Shown here in pieces: positions 1 through 8,690 of a stretch of 64,000 bases of DNA. Source of the DNA: Fimbriiglobus ruber (GTDB lineage: Bacteria > Planctomycetota > Planctomycetia > Gemmatales > Gemmataceae); contig NZ_NIDE01000004.1 of assembly GCF_002197845.1 (NCBI RefSeq), positions 1,362,551 to 1,426,550 on the forward strand, in the 5' to 3' direction. A program made the translations under genes and the position numbers. Position 1 is the stretch's first letter. Every line of letters starts with the position of its first letter. The notes beneath the pieces were generated by a model, which worked only from the letters and a program-made list of their open reading frames with translations, did not search any database and was not told the DNA's origin.

Positions 1-1
1 G

Positions 2-742
2 GCAAACATCGAGATGAAATCCACGACGATCAACATCGCAATCGATGCTACAACAGATTTCGCTTACTCCTGGCAGCAGGAAGCGAAAACCCGAACGTTG
101 ATGGTGGGCGATATGACGGTGGTCGCGAAGACGAAGGACGTGACCGTGATGGATCTAAAAATGGGCCGCGCGGGCATGTTCGGGACCATGCAGGGCAAGG
201 AATTGAATATCAAATTTGAAGACGCACCCGACGAACTCAAAACGCTGCTAAAAGACAGTTTTGACGCGCCGCTCTGCAAAAACGAGGTTGATGAGAATGG
301 TGTGGTGACGAGTGAGAAAATTGTGGCGGGACCCGGTTCAAAAACGCTCGTCGAGACGGGAATGATTGCGAACAGCAGTTTCTTTCACCCGCCTTTTTTC
401 GCGGCCAAGAACGAGTGGCAGAGTGTCAATGGTGTGGGCGTCGGTAAAGGGGTCGCCAGTGGCAAACTCAAGTACACCAAGATCGCGGGTGCCAAGGAGG
501 GGTTTCAGACCGTGTCCGTCGCCGGTACTCTGAACGCCGACGGCTTGAAGTTAGAAAACGGCGGCACGGTCAAGAAAGGGAACTACAAAATCACCGGCAC
601 GCAAACCTACGACCTCAAACGGAAAGAGTGGGTTGACGGCAAGGTGAAGATCGACCTCGAGTTCGATTACGAACTCAACAAGGTTGTGGGTGCCGGTAAA
701 GGGAAGATGACACTCGACTTCAGTGTCGTCGATAAGAAGTGA
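2..742 (+). CDS. DUF6263-like hypothetical protein, probably 5'-partial
   Basis: A reading frame of at least 242 residues runs from the window edge; the codons before the first ATG (position 14) stay open and no Shine-Dalgarno sequence precedes that ATG, so the true start probably lies outside the window. The product is soluble-looking, rich in Lys, Gly and beta-prone segments, with no transmembrane helix in the visible part. The layout, a conserved FFHPPFF patch near residue 121 and a C-terminal run of alternating polar and hydrophobic strands ending LEFDYELNKVVGAG..., resembles the planctomycete DUF6263 family of unknown function. That family assignment is tentative. It converges with nuoD across about 200 bp in which I see only an imperfect hairpin around 805-857. 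Confidence 0.6.
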   Translation, partial: ANIEMKSTTINIAIDATTDFAYSWQQEAKTRTLMVGDMTVVAKTKDVTVMDLKMGRAGMFGTMQGKELNIKFEDAPDELKTLLKDSFDAPLCKNEVDENGVVTSEKIVAGPGSKTLVETGMIANSSFFHPPFFAAKNEWQSVNGVGVGKGVASGKLKYTKIAGAKEGFQTVSVAGTLNADGLKLENGGTVKKGNYKITGTQTYDLKRKEWVDGKVKIDLEFDYELNKVVGAGKGKMTLDFSVVDKK

Positions 743-942
743 CAAAAAACGACACTTCTCGCTCGACGCGACAATGAAACGGGTGGTTGGTATGGTCTTC
801 CGAACGGGTGGGGTCGGTGCCCCGAGTTTCACCCGAGGTACTGACTCCACCACCCGACTCGATGGACGCAATCTTGAATTTCCGTTGTCTTGTCGTGCGA
901 GAAATTTCCAAAAAGAACCAGCATTTCAGAACGTCGTACACC

Positions 943-2241
943 TCACCGGTCAATCTCCCCCATCACCACGTCGAAACTCCCGACAATGGCAGGGATGTCG
1001 GCGATCAGGCAGCCGCGGCAGATCTCATCCGCCACGCTCAGGTTCGCGAAGCAGGACGACCGCGCCCTCACCCGTAGCGGGACGTTCTCCTTCGCCGGGC
1101 GGCCGACCACGTGGAAGCCCATTTGCCCCCGCGGGCACTCGGTCTCGACGTAACACTCGCCCGGCGTCAGCGTCCGCGGCGGCTCGATCCGGTGGGAATA
1201 CTTTGTCTTCAGCGCGTCGGCGAGCGCGGCGTCGGCCTTCTTCGCTTCGTCCGGCGTGAGCGACGGTTTCCGCGCCGCGTGGTCGTCTCGCAGGGCGACC
1301 CACTCGGCTTGCAGCTTCTCGTACTTCGCCATCGCCTGCTCGACGAGGCCGATGCTCTCGACCACTTCCCGCATCCGCACGTAGAACCGATGCCAGCAGT
1401 CGCCAATGACGCCGCCAGAGGGCGCGGCGTCGAACGGCGGGACGGGTACTTCAAACTGGTAGTCCTCGTACCCGCTGTACGGCTCCGTCTTGCGCAAGTC
1501 CCAGGCCGGATCTCCCTGGGTGCGGTCGAGCGAGCCACGGAGGACGGGGCCGGTGCAGCCGTAGCCGAGGGCGAGCGCCTTCGACAGTACGCCGATGCCG
1601 GCCGTCCGCTTCACGAAGATGTGGTTCGTCGTGAGCAGGGCGTGGTATTCGGGGATGCGGGGCTTGAAGTACGCCAGGAACTGCTTGCAGCGCTGGAGCC
1701 AGCCGTCCGGAAGGTCATCGTGGGCGCCGCCGATGGTGAGGTAGCTGTACGTGAGCCGGGCGCCGCAGACGTCTTCAAAGAGGTCGAGGATCTGCTCCCG
1801 TTCGCGGAAGGCGTACAGGAACGGACTGAACGACCCGAGGTCGAGGCCGTACGCGCCCATGCCGACGAGGTGGGAGGCGATCCGGTTCAGCTCGCAAATC
1901 AGGACGCGGATCACCCGGGCCTTTTCCGGCACCTTCGTCCCGCACAGCTTTTCGATTGCGAGCGAGTAGCCGAGATTCATGTTCATCGCGGCGAGGTAGT
2001 CCATCCGGTCCGTGTACGGGATGAACTGGATCGGCGTGACGTTCTCCCCGATTTTCTCGGCGCACCGATGCAGGTAGCCCAGGTGTGGCACGACCTCACG
2101 GATCACCTCGCCGTCCGTCCGCAGCACGAGCCGGAGGACGCCGTGCGTGCTGGGGTGTTGCGGCCCCATGTTGACGAGCATCTCGTCCGTGCGGACGTCG
2201 AACTCGATGACGGTCGGGTCGGCGGTGAACTGAGGGGACAT
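943..2241 (-). CDS. nuoD: NADH-quinone oxidoreductase subunit D
   Basis: A 432-residue protein of the 49-kDa/NuoD family, the quinone-site subunit of the peripheral arm of respiratory complex I. It carries the hallmark GPQHPSTHG at residues 26-34, the EKIGE stretch, FIPYTDRMDYLAAM, and the family C-terminus DIPAIVGSFDVVMGEIDR. A Lys/Ala-rich, probably helical insertion of about 35 residues (around 315-350, AKYEKLQAEW to ADALKTKYSH) lies before the conserved CPRG; most bacterial NuoD proteins are shorter here. No other nuo gene is in the window: it is flanked by a convergent unknown gene and a divergent SGNH hydrolase, so it appears to be transcribed alone. The ATG at 2241 gives the expected short N-terminus. 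Confidence 0.95.
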   Translation of the reverse strand: MSPQFTADPTVIEFDVRTDEMLVNMGPQHPSTHGVLRLVLRTDGEVIREVVPHLGYLHRCAEKIGENVTPIQFIPYTDRMDYLAAMNMNLGYSLAIEKLCGTKVPEKARVIRVLICELNRIASHLVGMGAYGLDLGSFSPFLYAFREREQILDLFEDVCGARLTYSYLTIGGAHDDLPDGWLQRCKQFLAYFKPRIPEYHALLTTNHIFVKRTAGIGVLSKALALGYGCTGPVLRGSLDRTQGDPAWDLRKTEPYSGYEDYQFEVPVPPFDAAPSGGVIGDCWHRFYVRMREVVESIGLVEQAMAKYEKLQAEWVALRDDHAARKPSLTPDEAKKADAALADALKTKYSHRIEPPRTLTPGECYVETECPRGQMGFHVVGRPAKENVPLRVRARSSCFANLSVADEICRGCLIADIPAIVGSFDVVMGEIDR

Positions 2242-2398
2242 CGGGAGGGTTCTCGGTCGACTCGCGGGAGAAGCGCCCAGAAGGCCGGGTCGTCACACGC
2301 ACCTGACAAGCGAGAGCCGTCGGAGAAAACCGGAGCGCGCTCGTCGGTGCGTGTGGTCACGATTATACTGTTCGCCATCCCACCTACCGAGACTTATC

Positions 2399-3097
2399 AT
2401 GCCAACCGAGTTTACCCCCGTCCGACGTCTCGCTTTCCGATCGCTCGTCGCTGGTGTCGTCGCGGCGATCGCACCCGTTCTCGCGTTCGCGATAGAACCT
2501 GAACGCGCTAAGAAATGGGAGCCGGAGATCGCCGGCATCGAGAAGCGGTTGAAGCAGAACCCGTCCGCGAAGGACTGCGTCGCCTTTGTGGGCAGTTCCA
2601 CGATTCGCATGTGGGACGTGAAGAAGTCGTTCCCGGATATGAACGTGGTCAACCTCGGCTTCGGCGGGTCCGAGATCCGCGACAGCACGCATTTCGCCCC
2701 ACGCATCCTGCTGCCGCTCGACCCGAAAGCGATCGTCTTTTACGCGGGCGACAACGACCTCGCAAGCGGCCGCAAGCCGGCACAAGTGCGCGACGACTTC
2801 CGCGAGTTCGTCGGCGTGGTCCGCGCGAAGTTGCCGACGACGCCGATCCTGTTCCTGTGCGTGAAGCCGAGTATCCAGCGGTGGTCGCAGTTCGAGAAGC
2901 AGAAAGAAGCGAACGCGCTGGTGAAGGCCCTCTGCTCGGAAGGAAGCCACCTTGTTTACGTCGACCTCATCCCCGGCATCCTGGGCACGGACGGGAAGCC
3001 GAAGGCCGAGCTGTTCGCGAAAGACGGCCTTCACCTCAACCCGAAGGGCTACGAGGTTCTCAACGCGGAAGTGAAAGCCTTTTTTAGCCGCAGATGA
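2399..3097 (+). CDS. secreted SGNH/GDSL-type hydrolase
   Basis: A 232-residue protein when started at ATG 2399; an in-frame ATG 48 bp upstream would only add residues before the signal peptide. Residues 8-31 form a signal peptide (basic RR, hydrophobic core, LAFA end), so it is exported. SGNH blocks are in order: block I FVGSSTI with the nucleophile serine at about residue 67, block II GFGGS (88-92), block III GDND (117-120) and block V DGLH (209-212) with the catalytic Asp/His. Substrate cannot be read from sequence; relatives act as esterases or acetylhydrolases on carbohydrates. It is divergent from nuoD and convergent with the RCK/channel gene, with its stop codon sitting inside a large hairpin. 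Confidence 0.88.
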   Translation: MPTEFTPVRRLAFRSLVAGVVAAIAPVLAFAIEPERAKKWEPEIAGIEKRLKQNPSAKDCVAFVGSSTIRMWDVKKSFPDMNVVNLGFGGSEIRDSTHFAPRILLPLDPKAIVFYAGDNDLASGRKPAQVRDDFREFVGVVRAKLPTTPILFLCVKPSIQRWSQFEKQKEANALVKALCSEGSHLVYVDLIPGILGTDGKPKAELFAKDGLHLNPKGYEVLNAEVKAFFSRR

Positions 3098-3181
3098 ACG
3101 CGGATAAACGCGGATCAAAAATACAGATCAATGCTTTGATCTTTTCTGATCCGCGTTTATCCGCGTTCATCTGCGGCTAAA
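3083..3181. terminator. 35-bp perfect inverted repeat between convergent genes
   Basis: The arms 3083-3117 and 3147-3181 are perfect reverse complements of 35 bp, separated by a 29-bp loop that has its own small hairpin (agatcaa/ttgatct). The left arm overlaps the stop codon of the SGNH gene and the right arm lies just after the end of the convergent RCK gene, so it can terminate transcription from both sides. Within each arm the unit ACGCGGAT recurs. Right next to it, 3175-3202 is a 14-bp tandem duplication (ggctaaatttttgc twice), which looks like replication slippage at the hairpin base. Confidence 0.85.
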
Positions 3182-3190
3182 TTTTTGCGG

Positions 3191-5134
3191 CTAAATTTTT
3201 GCGGCCAATTCGACTCGTGCCTTGACCCGCTCGCGGCTGACGCGGGCGAGCAGTTCCTCGGCGGTGCCGCGGGTCAGGCCGGTGGCAAGCGTGAAGGTGG
3301 GTTGCTTCAACAGCGCCTCGGCTTCCTCGCCGGAACACGCACGGGCGGCGCGGACGACGGGAATCAGAGCCTCGGTCGCGATCGTCGCGTGGGCGTCGAC
3401 CTCGACCTTCCACTCGGCGGCGGCCGGTTCGCGGCGGAGGAGCCGTTCCATGTCGGGCACCTCGATCACCACGGCTACCGTGTCGCCGGCCTTCAGACGA
3501 TAGTTTTTCGGGATGCCCTGTGCAGTGAACGGCTCCTGCCCGGAGACGGCCACGGGTAGGAAACGGTAGTCGACCATCGCCGCGATCAGGGACGTTTCGT
3601 GCAGGCAGGGGTCGTTCGGTTGGACGAGCAATTCGACCACGGCCAGCGTCGTCCCGCCGACCACGATGAGCGTCTGGACGCGGTCGCCGTAGAGGGCGGC
3701 CGCGAACGCCGGGGCGGCCAGTGCCGGCACCGAGAGCGCGAGCTTGATGTCGGCCGCGTCCCGCACCGCGCGGGCGAAGTCGGGGTCGGTCAGCCGGACG
3801 ACAATGTTTTGCGCGGGGTTCATTTCGTGGGCTAGAAGGGCGATTTCGAGGTTCGCCAGCTCGGACGACGTGGCCGCGATCACCGCCCGGGCCGGGGCAC
3901 ATCGCGCTTGCCGGAGGACTTCGGGAACCGTCGCGTCGCCGATGATGACCGGCACGCCCATCCGCCGGACCGTGGCCGCGAACGGGCTGTCGTTGACCTG
4001 CTCGATCGCGACGACCCGGTGGTTCATGCGAACGAGTTCTTCCACGCACCGGAAGCCGATATTCCCGAGCCCACAAACGACGACATGCCCGCCGTCAGGA
4101 ATCTTGCCCAACTCGAACGCGCCGCCGAGCTTCGCACGAAGTAGATAATTCGTGAAAATCGCCGTGAACGCGGCCACGAGGGCGGCCCCGGCGATCTTGA
4201 GTATGCTCAGGAACACCTTGACCCATTCCGGCTGATTTTCCCCGTGCAGATCCGAGCCGGTGGCGACGACCTGCACGGTCTGGTAAAGCCCCTCCGCCCA
4301 CGCTGTCCCCACGCCAAACCGGAAGACTAATGTGCTGACGAACAGAGTCAAGAAAAGCGCGGTCGTTCCGGCTGTTACCGACACGTCGATCGCGGCGAGG
4401 GTCCGCCGAAGGGTTCGCCAGGTTCGCCGCGGCCACCCGGCCCAGAGTACCCCGGCGAGCGACGCCCCGCTGCCGGACGCGAGGAGCGGTTCGAGGTCGA
4501 CCGGCCGACCGCAGACGATGACGCGATCGCCGACGGCCAGCAGTGTGTTCCCGGTGACGGCGTGCAGCAGGCGCGGCTCGCCGTCGCGCGGTAGGTGGGC
4601 GAAGACGAGGAGGCGGTATTGCCCGGCGAGGTCATTCACCCGTCGGCCGATCATGCCGGTGCCTTCGGGAATGGTGAAGTCGGTGATCTGGAAAGGCCCG
4701 GAATCGAGCTTGAACGCGCCGAGCGAATCTCCGGTCACGGCACACATCGCGAGCAACGGGGCGGTCAGGGCGGAGACCGAGAGGGCCGCCATGTTGCGGA
4801 CGGTCCCACCGAGGCGCTGGATCAGGTTCGGGTTAAACATCCGGACCACAATTCGGCAGTCCGGATTCAGGCGACGGACGGCGAAGGCGACCGAAATATT
4901 CAGCAAGTCGTCCCCGGTCACGATCAGGACGCCCCGGGCCTCTGGCACCCCGACCTGTTCGAGCAACTTCGGATTCCGGCAGTCGCCGCGGACGAACGTC
5001 ACCCCGGCGAGTCGCGGGTCGTCCGCCGACGCGTGCAAGTCGAGGACGGCGACCTGCACCCCGGCCGCCCGGAGGAACTCGAACACCCGCCACCCGACCC
5101 GGCCCAGCCCGCACAGCACGACCGGACGTTCCAC
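3191..5134 (-). CDS. dual-RCK NAD-binding protein with two-helix K+-channel-like pore
   Basis: A 647-residue protein with the order RCK_N (Rossmann GLGRVG near residues 9-14), RCK_C (about 138-220), a membrane unit, then a second RCK_N (GLGNIG near 354) and RCK_C (about 505-565). The membrane unit has TM1 (about 252-273), a re-entrant segment (about 280-300) and TM2 (about 306-332), the pattern of a 2-TM potassium channel. The pore segment LYQTVQVVATGSDLHGE aligns with the LYxTxxTxxTVGYGD selectivity filter, but TVGYGD is replaced. It is therefore a K+-channel/TrkA-like protein whose selectivity is doubtful. Start ATG at 5134 gives the Rossmann motif immediately. It is monocistronic, convergent with the SGNH gene. 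Confidence 0.85.
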   Translation of the reverse strand: MERPVVLCGLGRVGWRVFEFLRAAGVQVAVLDLHASADDPRLAGVTFVRGDCRNPKLLEQVGVPEARGVLIVTGDDLLNISVAFAVRRLNPDCRIVVRMFNPNLIQRLGGTVRNMAALSVSALTAPLLAMCAVTGDSLGAFKLDSGPFQITDFTIPEGTGMIGRRVNDLAGQYRLLVFAHLPRDGEPRLLHAVTGNTLLAVGDRVIVCGRPVDLEPLLASGSGASLAGVLWAGWPRRTWRTLRRTLAAIDVSVTAGTTALFLTLFVSTLVFRFGVGTAWAEGLYQTVQVVATGSDLHGENQPEWVKVFLSILKIAGAALVAAFTAIFTNYLLRAKLGGAFELGKIPDGGHVVVCGLGNIGFRCVEELVRMNHRVVAIEQVNDSPFAATVRRMGVPVIIGDATVPEVLRQARCAPARAVIAATSSELANLEIALLAHEMNPAQNIVVRLTDPDFARAVRDAADIKLALSVPALAAPAFAAALYGDRVQTLIVVGGTTLAVVELLVQPNDPCLHETSLIAAMVDYRFLPVAVSGQEPFTAQGIPKNYRLKAGDTVAVVIEVPDMERLLRREPAAAEWKVEVDAHATIATEALIPVVRAARACSGEEAEALLKQPTFTLATGLTRGTAEELLARVSRERVKARVELAAKI

Positions 5135-5289
5135 GGTGCGAACCTCCCCGCGGCGTGTCGAAGCGGAAGCGACTGAATACCGGACACTTCGGATACCGAA
5201 GTGACGGCTCCCCTCTGATTGTACTTCGTTTAAGAATGTGGGATATTGAGGCTCCTCGCAGAAGGTCTGCCGCGCGCAGATCTTTCTGA

Positions 5290-5436
5290 AAGCCGATTGC
5301 GGATGGTCCGGCCGGGACCGATGCCAAGATCGCTGACGCGTTCGGCTGTCGCACCAAGACGGTCGAGAACATTCGCGAGCGACTCGTGACGGCGGGGTTC
5401 GACCTCACACTCCACGGCAAAGCCCCCCGAGAAGCC
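5290..5436 (+). pseudogene. IS630-type transposase N-terminal remnant
   Basis: The plus strand around 5311-5430 encodes a helix-turn-helix segment (KIADAFGCRTKTVENIRERL followed by VTAGFDLTLHGKAPRE) typical of the N-terminal domain of IS630-family transposases. There is no start, no DDE domain and no terminal repeat nearby, so this is a fragment of about 45 codons. It runs directly into the remnant of an unrelated transposase on the other strand, which indicates nested insertion followed by deletion. Confidence 0.6.
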
Positions 5437-5439
5437 GCG

Positions 5440-5802
5440 ACCCCAACAGCTCGACGGCGAACAAGAAGCCCGGTGTTCGGTGGACCGGAGGGCTCCGATG
5501 AGGGCGATCACGTCGAGCCCGAACTCGTGCCGGGGGAGGACCAGGGCTCCTTCGGCCTCCGGCCGGTACGGCCGCCGACGGGCGACACACCCGTACTGGT
5601 GGCACCGGCGGACGGTCAGGTGCAGGCGGGTGATCCCGGCCAGCGTGTGGACCGTCCGCGGGTTCGCGTAGTCGGCTCGCATCAGCCCCCGCAGTGGGGG
5701 CAATTGGTCCGGTCCGGTCCGGTCCGGGGTCAAGTGGCGGGTGATCGTCGGCGCGCCCGACTTCGCGGTCTTGACCACGGGGCACACTCTTTGTGAACCC
5801 AA
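5440..5802 (-). pseudogene. DDE transposase N-terminal remnant (minus strand)
   Basis: On the minus strand, codons from about 5800 down to 5440 read ...NPRTVHTLAGITRLHL then RRPYRPEAEGALVLP and HEFGLDVIALIGALRSTEHR. This matches the N-terminal part of planctomycete transposases that have an RYHRPYRPEAEG block, but the rest of the enzyme and its ends are missing. The frame stays open to about 5230 only because it runs through unrelated DNA. A short tandem run of the pentamer ccggt (about 5708-5727) lies inside. No active element remains. Confidence 0.55.
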
Positions 5803-6210
5803 AGTCTAACCGAATGCACGACTTACAATCCAGGTGTGTTTGCTACCCTAGAAAAAACGGTAGTGGCCTGGCCCGGACAGTTGGCCGCCTCGGGGTGTTC
5901 TTCGACCAACATTTCCGGCCGTGACGCCGGTCAGACTCAACCCTGCAGTACGTCAACGGCTTCGTATAGACTTGTTCTTTATGGTTATCGAATTGATAAT
6001 TATTTGTTCGTTATTCAATAATTTTAAAAACACGTATACATATCTGTATAAGTGAACCCAATTCTGGCAGCCTGTCGCGTAGCCTGATTTTTGTTCTACC
6101 GTCGCGGTGTCAAGCGAAGGCGCTGTAATTACTTACTGGTTAAGATTCGGCCGCGTTCGATTGACGGGTTGTTCCGAATTTGTGGCTGATCGGGGAATAG
6201 ATTTGAAGTG
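5803..6210. other. AT-rich stretch with no recognisable gene
   Basis: About 400 bp, much more A+T-rich than its surroundings, especially around 5965-6060. I see no convincing coding frame, RNA gene or IS end. It lies immediately before the left att repeat, so it may be a scar of past integration or chromosome next to a former tRNA gene. Confidence 0.5.
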
Positions 6211-6219
6211 AGTGGGGTT

Positions 6220-6256
6220 CCCTCGGGTGGAAGTGTCAGTCCTGTCCACCCGAGGG
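6220..6256 (-). terminator. hairpin next to left att repeat
   Basis: A 12-bp perfect stem (CCCTCGGGTGGA at 6220-6231, reverse complement at 6245-6256) with a 13-nt loop. On the minus strand it sits just downstream of the partial tRNA-Pro 3' half at 6266-6308, the position expected for a tRNA terminator. There is no T tract, so termination strength is uncertain. Confidence 0.5.
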
Positions 6257-6265
6257 GTCCGAAAG

Positions 6266-6308
6266 TCGGGCCGGCGGGATTTGAACCCACGACCTCTTGC
6301 ACCCCAAG
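6266..6308 (-). repeat. 43-bp attachment-site repeat, copy 1 (tRNA-Pro 3' half)
   Basis: A 43-bp block identical to 50305-50347. Read on the minus strand it contains the anticodon region (TTGGGGTGCAAG, anticodon GGG), the variable loop, T arm (gtgggTTCAAATcccgc) and 3' acceptor strand of a proline tRNA. Beyond the anticodon stem the 5' half is missing: the D arm and the 5' acceptor strand (expected cgggccg) are absent. It is therefore an att scar, not a working tRNA gene. Tyrosine-integrase elements commonly target the 3' part of tRNA genes, and an integrase gene overlaps the other copy. Confidence 0.8.
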
Positions 6309-6612
6309 CAAGCAGCACTCTCTCGAAAATGCTGTAAATCAAGGCGATTTCGCGTCACCGGAAACTGGTTGCACCAACGGTTGCACCAGCTCGACTACAA
6401 TTCCACCCACTTCCTCATCGGCACCCGGGTCCGACCTCGTACACCTTCTCGCGCAACTGGCCGCGCTCCCGGTTGACCAAAGGGTTGCGCTCGCTCGCTT
6501 GCTTGCACCTACACCATTGCCGGCAGCCACATCTCCCGTGGTAACACTAGACGATCGGTTGCCGAACGGGTTTGAACGCGCGGCGGAGAGGCCGAAGGGG
6601 AACGATTGTTGA
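6309..6612 (+). pseudogene. small fragment, possibly integrase C-terminal tail
   Basis: An open frame runs from the att repeat to a stop at 6612. It contains ETGCTNGCTSS, a duplicated short motif of the kind seen in other frames near planctomycete integrase C-termini (the intact integrase has VAPAVAPTP in the equivalent DNA), followed by a helical segment DLVHLLAQLAALPVDQRVAL. No start codon or ribosome site of its own is visible. I read it as the remnant of an older integrase 3' end left beside the att site; an unrelated small protein is possible. Confidence 0.3.
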
Positions 6613-6783
6613 TTTCGACCGGCGCGTGTTCTGTCGAAAGCACAAGACGGAGAAATCGTGGAATTCGCCAGAATCTTGTTGGTTGCAAACCCCGCGGATC
6701 TTCGTGTCGTTCCAAGTGATTGCGAACCGAACTGCGTGACACACTGGCTCAAATCCTAAACTCCGGCGATCGGATGAACACTC

Positions 6784-7290
6784 ATGACTCTTTCTCTCGA
6801 CGACCAGAAACGACTCCTCGACAAGATCGTCGTGCGGGGTCCGGGCAGCCAGAAGTATTTGATGGTCGAGTGTCGGCGGGCCGGGCTGACGCTACGAGAT
6901 GCGGCCTCGCGGGTCGGGTTGCATGTCGCTACCGTTTGCCGGTGGCAGGTGCGCGATCCCGCGTTTGCTCACGAGATGCGGGAAGCGGCCCGCGAGGCCC
7001 GAACCGAAGAACGGGAATCCCTTCCCGTTGAGCGGCCGCACGTCCCCTGGCGGAAGGACTGCCCGGTGTGCCGGGCCAAGGTAGTCGTCCGGACGGCCCC
7101 GGGGAAGATTGTGTTCTGGCGGTGCGGGCGATGGCCCCAGTGCCCGTGGGCCAGTTGGCGGCCCCGGCACCCCCGGAACTGCCGGCGGTGCGGCGGCCCG
7201 CGGTTCTGGTCGCACTCCCGCAAGAGCGTCAACTGCGACCACTGCCGTGCGAATTCTGGCACCCTAACTCCGCAGCAAAAACCGCCATAA
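6784..7290 (+). CDS. HTH plus double zinc-ribbon DNA-binding protein (intact copy)
   Basis: A 168-residue protein. Residues about 30-60 (RRAGLTLRDAASRVGLHVATVCRW) form a helix-turn-helix. The C-terminal half has eight cysteines in four pairs (CPVC, CGRWPQC, CRRC, CDHC), consistent with two topoisomerase-type zinc ribbons, and several Arg/Trp residues, pointing to nucleic-acid binding. Function is unknown to me. It is followed by a second zinc-ribbon gene at 7524, and the C-terminal part of this gene is repeated in degraded form at 8184-8444. Confidence 0.6.
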   Translation: MTLSLDDQKRLLDKIVVRGPGSQKYLMVECRRAGLTLRDAASRVGLHVATVCRWQVRDPAFAHEMREAAREARTEERESLPVERPHVPWRKDCPVCRAKVVVRTAPGKIVFWRCGRWPQCPWASWRPRHPRNCRRCGGPRFWSHSRKSVNCDHCRANSGTLTPQQKPP

Positions 7291-7523
7291 TTCCGCCAAA
7301 AACGGGGGTGGAACGGCTCGATTTGTTAAGTTTTGTTAAGTTGGCGCGGCACTTCAGCACCAAAAAGCCGGGTGTTTCTCGGGTTGTTTGTGCACGGTGC
7401 GCGGTCTTCACAATTCGCCCCGGATCGTTGGAACGTGTCCCGCATCAATTGGTTACAGCGTGCCTCCGATCGGTACGCGGGGCGCGAGTTGCTGATGATT
7501 TCGGTAAATCCGAGGTGCGTGGT

Positions 7524-8132
7524 ATGGGCGGCATAGGCAGCGGAAAACGGTTCGGGCGGTCCAAGAAAGCCTTGGCCGAAGACTGCTGGGACATCAACAC
7601 GACGTACTTCGGCCGCCGTGGGCTCTTCAAGCCCGGCACCCATCAGTCCGGGGAGTTGACGAGAACCCGTACCGCCCTGCTGGGTCGCGGGCTGTCGTCC
7701 ACGATCGAGTACACGATCGACCTGCGCGACCCCGACCGGGCCTATGTGGAACTGCGGTATCGGTTGGTCCTGGCCGACGAGTCGCACATCTACCGGGTGG
7801 GGTTGGTGTCGACGGGCTGCGCATTCGGCGGGGTGCGGTGGTGGTTCCTCTGTCCACTGATCCGGGACGGAGTGCCGTGTCGGCGGCGGGTCCGGACGTT
7901 GTACCTGAGGGGCCGGTACTACGGGTGCCGGGCGTGCCACCGGTTGACCTACGCCAGCACCCAGAACAACGACCGGCGGGTGTCCGCGTACCGCAAGGCT
8001 GGCGGGAATTCCGAGACGTATGCCGAAACGGCCCGGCGCGGGTCGCTGACGGAGGTGTCGTTTTCGTTGAAGTTACTGGAGTGGGAGATCCGTCGGCTGA
8101 ATCGCTTGGAGAAGCGGTTGGACGCCAGGTAG
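7524..8132 (+). CDS. RWWF-motif zinc-ribbon protein of unknown function (intact copy)
   Basis: A 202-residue protein when started at ATG 7524 (MGGIGSGKRFGRSKK...); longer upstream readings would run through non-coding DNA. The family pattern is: N-terminal GGxGSG/RxxRxKK, a middle beta-rich region (DLRDPDRAYVELRYRL), then FGGVRWWFLCP, RRRV and GCRACHRLTY, giving a C-terminal zinc ribbon, and a helical tail. Proteins of this kind are common in planctomycetes and proteobacteria and are uncharacterised; the Arg/Lys/Cys content suggests nucleic-acid binding. It has a paired, frameshifted duplicate at 8691-9303. Confidence 0.65.
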   Translation: MGGIGSGKRFGRSKKALAEDCWDINTTYFGRRGLFKPGTHQSGELTRTRTALLGRGLSSTIEYTIDLRDPDRAYVELRYRLVLADESHIYRVGLVSTGCAFGGVRWWFLCPLIRDGVPCRRRVRTLYLRGRYYGCRACHRLTYASTQNNDRRVSAYRKAGGNSETYAETARRGSLTEVSFSLKLLEWEIRRLNRLEKRLDAR

Positions 8133-8183
8133 CGGAAGCTGCGACTGCCGTTCGCCTGTCCGATGTGGTGTCGGGATGGGATG

Positions 8184-8444
8184 ACTCGGGATGTGGCGCG
8201 CCCCCAGATCCGCCGGCGGAAGGACTGTCCGACAGGCCGGGCGAAGGTCGTCGTTCGCAAGACCCCGGCCGGGGTCGCGTTCTGGCGGTGCGGGCGGTGG
8301 CCGCTCTGCCCGTGGGCCAGTTGGCGGCCACGACATCCGCGGAACAGCAAGACGTGTGGCGGCCCGCGGTTCTGGTCCCACTCGCGAAAAAGCGCGACGT
8401 GCGACCACTACCGTGCGAACAAACGCCCCCTTAACCCGTCATGA
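8184..8444 (+). pseudogene. decayed duplicate of the zinc-ribbon gene at 6784
   Basis: Codons 8184-8444 align with the C-terminal half of the 6784-7290 product over about 75 residues (RAKVVVR..., CGRWP.CPWASWRPRHP, GGPRFWSHSRKS), but the HTH half is missing and three of eight metal-binding cysteines are lost: CPVC became CPTG, NCRRC became NSKTC and CDHC became CDHY. Loss of ligands in several pairs with the rest well preserved indicates relaxed selection after duplication. Confidence 0.65.
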
Positions 8445-8690
8445 AGCACCCCCTGATTTGCGCCGAAAAAGGTGGCATGTGGCGAGAAATCACCTGGTTT
8501 TGCCCCGTTCTACCCCCATTTCGGCACCGAAAAGCCCGAGTTTTTGCGTCGTTATGCGTGTGGGGCGCGGTCTTCACAATTCCGGCCATTTCGCCGGAAC
8601 AGACTTCCAAATAGTGGATTACGGCACGCCCATCGTTCGGGGTGGGTGGGCAAATTGCTAATGATTTCGGTAAACCGGAGAGGAGCGCCG

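Noticed and set aside
5836..6021. A 61-codon frame in the A+T-rich stretch before the left att site
   Set aside because: No ribosome site, no conserved motif and codon use unlike neighbours; probably chance.
6266..6345. A tRNA-Pro gene at the left att site
   Set aside because: The 3' half is good, but the D arm and 5' acceptor strand needed to pair with cggcccg are missing, so no cloverleaf forms. The same holds for 50305-50390.
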